A stretch of DNA of 6,856 nucleotides from Alphaproteobacteria bacterium MarineAlpha10_Bin3 (GTDB taxonomy: Bacteria; Pseudomonadota; Alphaproteobacteria; UBA8366; GCA-2717185): positions 1 through 6,856 of the forward strand of contig PTKA01000072.1 in the NCBI GenBank assembly GCA_002937525.1, in the 5' to 3' direction. Below, piece by piece: positions 5,831-6,856 of the stretch. Each line of letters starts with the position of its first letter. The stretch's first letter is position 1. The notes under the pieces were generated by a model. It worked only from the letters and a program-made list of their open reading frames with translations, was not told the origin of the DNA and searched no databases. A program made the translations under genes and the position numbers.

Positions 5831-6192
5831 ATCAGGGACAGAAAATGCTGGCGCGCTTCGGCTGGCATATTCATGAAGTTGCGAACCAGTTCCAGCGTCT
5901 CGCGTTTGGTGCCGAATTCCGCTATCGGGCTTTTGCCCTCGGCGGAGCCGGTGAAGAACCACTGAACCGGCGCGGTGAGTTCCTGTGCGATGAGCCACAA
6001 TTTGCTGGCCGAGATCCGGTTCATGCCACTTTCATATTTTTGCAACTGTTGAAAAGTGAGACCGATCCGGTTGGCGAGCACGGTCTGGCTGAGTCCACAC
6101 ATGACACGGCGCATGCGAACCCGCTGACCGACATGGACATCGACGGGATGAGCGCCGAATTCCTGAACGGTGCGTCTTTTAGCTCTGGCCAT
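5818..6192 (-). CDS. XRE-family helix-turn-helix transcriptional regulator
   Basis: A 124-residue Cro/CI-type regulator. Residues about 21-79 form the HTH_3 domain: VGQRVRMRRV is helix 1, SQTVLANRIG (35-44) helix 2 and the LTFQQLQKYESG segment (45-56) the turn and recognition helix, followed by the usual NRISASKLWLIAQEL. A short tail (80-124) with a basic and helical end lacks a recognisable sensor domain; such alphaproteobacterial proteins of 120-140 residues are common. The ATG at 6192 has GAGG about 4 bases upstream and leaves a typical N-terminal arm before the HTH. It faces the exported-protein gene (stop codons 3 bases apart) and follows the dioxygenase gene on the same strand after 118 bases. 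A dyad at 6242-6262 in that gap may be its own operator. Target genes are unknown. Confidence 0.9.
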   Translation of the reverse strand: MARAKRRTVQEFGAHPVDVHVGQRVRMRRVMCGLSQTVLANRIGLTFQQLQKYESGMNRISASKLWLIAQELTAPVQWFFTGSAEGKSPIAEFGTKRETLELVRNFMNMPAEARQHFLSLIKSV

Positions 6193-6241
6193 GATACCTC
6201 TGCAATATCGTCGTGGATTCCACTATCGGATCTGGTTTATC

Positions 6242-6262
6242 GCTTTTTCGAACGCAAAAAGC
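6242..6262. promoter_or_regulatory. Perfect dyad upstream of the XRE regulator, candidate operator
   Basis: GCTTTTT (6242-6248) and AAAAAGC (6256-6262) are perfect inverted arms around a 7-base centre, and TTCGAA (6247-6252) is itself palindromic. The site is 50-70 bases before the regulator start, a usual place for autoregulation by XRE proteins, which bind dyads. The A/T arms could also form an RNA hairpin at the end of the dioxygenase transcript, but no U-tract follows on the minus strand. Confidence 0.35.
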
Positions 6263-6287
6263 CATGGCGAAATACGCTCGGGAGCAA

Positions 6288-6314
6288 ATTATGCTACAGA
6301 CGAATCCAACTCAA
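6288..6314 (-). promoter_or_regulatory. Weak candidate promoter of the XRE gene
   Basis: On the minus strand CATAAT (6293-6288) matches five of six -10 positions. The best upstream hexamer is TTTTGA with a 17-base spacer, or TTGAGT (6314-6309) with only 15. The -35 would overlap the end of the dioxygenase gene. The leader would then contain the 6242-6262 dyad. Low confidence. Confidence 0.22.
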
Positions 6315-6856
6315 AACATATAACGGGCACCGTCCCCGACGGCGACGCCCTGGCCGGGTCCGGTATTGTATCGATCGGTGAATTCGGGTGCCAGATTCCG
6401 GCCGGCGCGCGAATTGACCCAGAACCGCATCAGGCACCGCTTGCGGGCTTCATCCGGGTAGTCGCTATAGGCGCTGCGCCCGTGCAGAATGGTATAATTG
6501 TTCACCAACTGTATATCGCCCGGGCGCAGATCCATCCGGTAACAAAGGTCCGGCCGCCGCGACAGCTCAAGGACGCATTCGATCGCGGCTTCCTCCAGTT
6601 CGGTCAGTGGCTGGCCAAGCTTTTGCCGGGCGGAGCGGATGATCTTGGCGTTGAAGTTGCAACTCAACTGGCCGCCGAAATAGCTGAAGACCGGAATTTC
6701 GTGGAAGGTCAATTCGTCCAGCCGCGCCGTCACGCCTTCGCCCCGCAGGTCACGTTTGAAGCCGCGAAAGAGGATCGGCAGAAATTGCGGGAAACGCGCC
6801 AGTATTTTCGTTGAAGATGGACATCGAGCTGACCAGCGTACTTTCGCCGCCGGTGC
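6311..6856 (-). CDS. TauD/TfdA-family Fe(II)/2-oxoglutarate dioxygenase, C-terminal part, apparent frameshift
   Basis: This is the C-terminal part of a TauD/TfdA-type dioxygenase, which couples 2-oxoglutarate decarboxylation to substrate hydroxylation. It shows the RPGDIQLVNNYTILHGR block with the distal iron-ligand histidine (codon near 6482), then AYSDYPDEARKR and LMRFWVN, whose arginines bind 2-oxoglutarate. The HxD iron motif would lie beyond the window. The frame stays open to the edge, but family-like sequence (FPQFLPILFRGF) continues upstream only to about 6804; beyond that the family sequence TGGESTLVSSMSIFNE is in another minus-strand frame. Dropping one T from TTTT at 6805-6808 joins them as FNE-ILARFPQ. 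This is either a real disruption or a homopolymer sequencing error. A GTG at 6733 could start a 140-residue remnant, but that start is internal to the domain. Confidence 0.75.
   Translation of the reverse strand, partial: APAAKVRWSARCPSSTKILARFPQFLPILFRGFKRDLRGEGVTARLDELTFHEIPVFSYFGGQLSCNFNAKIIRSARQKLGQPLTELEEAAIECVLELSRRPDLCYRMDLRPGDIQLVNNYTILHGRSAYSDYPDEARKRCLMRFWVNSRAGRNLAPEFTDRYNTGPGQGVAVGDGARYMF

Noticed and set aside
6311..6733. A complete small 140-residue protein starting at GTG 6733
   Set aside because: Family-like sequence continues upstream of 6733 in the same frame to about 6804 and then in another frame, so this start is internal to a larger, frameshifted gene.
6170..6814. A 214-residue plus-strand open frame opposite the dioxygenase
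   Set aside because: The minus strand carries recognisable TauD/TfdA blocks over the same bases.
1..6856. CRISPR array, insertion sequence or transposase gene
   Set aside because: No regularly spaced direct repeats, no transposase-like protein and no terminal inverted repeat pairs with target duplications were seen.

Overview
The window reads as chromosomal DNA of a GC-rich, probably alphaproteobacterial (Rhodospirillales/Rhizobiales-like) bacterium. This rests on high-GC coding sequence, dense gene packing and the style of the XRE regulator and tRNA-Ser; the genus cannot be told.

Layout. Positions 1-280 hold no protein gene and are more AT-rich than the rest. On the minus strand they contain the 5' half of a tRNA-Ser(UGA) (about 153 down to 110), whose sequence stops being tRNA-like just past the anticodon loop. 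Positions 281-3088 are a tight minus-strand operon, transcribed in the order glutathione S-transferase-like protein, cytosolic polysaccharide-deacetylase-fold hydrolase (PuuE/PgdA type), methylaspartate ammonia-lyase (MAL) homologue. The last two genes overlap by ATGA. A 74-base divergent promoter region carrying a perfect 5-3-5 dyad separates this operon from a plus-strand gene for a cytoplasmic molybdopterin/[4Fe-4S] oxidoreductase of the DMSO-reductase superfamily (3163-5328). Next come a small exported protein of unknown function (5386-5814) and, convergent with it, an XRE-family repressor-like gene (5818-6192). The end of a TauD/TfdA-type Fe(II)/2-oxoglutarate dioxygenase gene runs off the right edge (6311-6856, minus) and carries an apparent one-base frameshift.

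How the genes fit together. MAL normally works after glutamate mutase in glutamate fermentation, but no mutase gene is present here. The MAL homologue keeps the catalytic and metal residues yet differs at nearly every residue known to hold the alpha-carboxylate and amino group of 3-methylaspartate. Next to a PuuE/cyclic-imidase-type hydrolase, a GST and a molybdenum enzyme, this suggests a catabolic cassette for another nitrogen-containing (possibly cyclic) substrate: hydrolytic ring opening, then a beta-elimination. That pathway is inference; the enzyme families and residue changes are read from the sequence and compared with a reference sequence recalled from memory.
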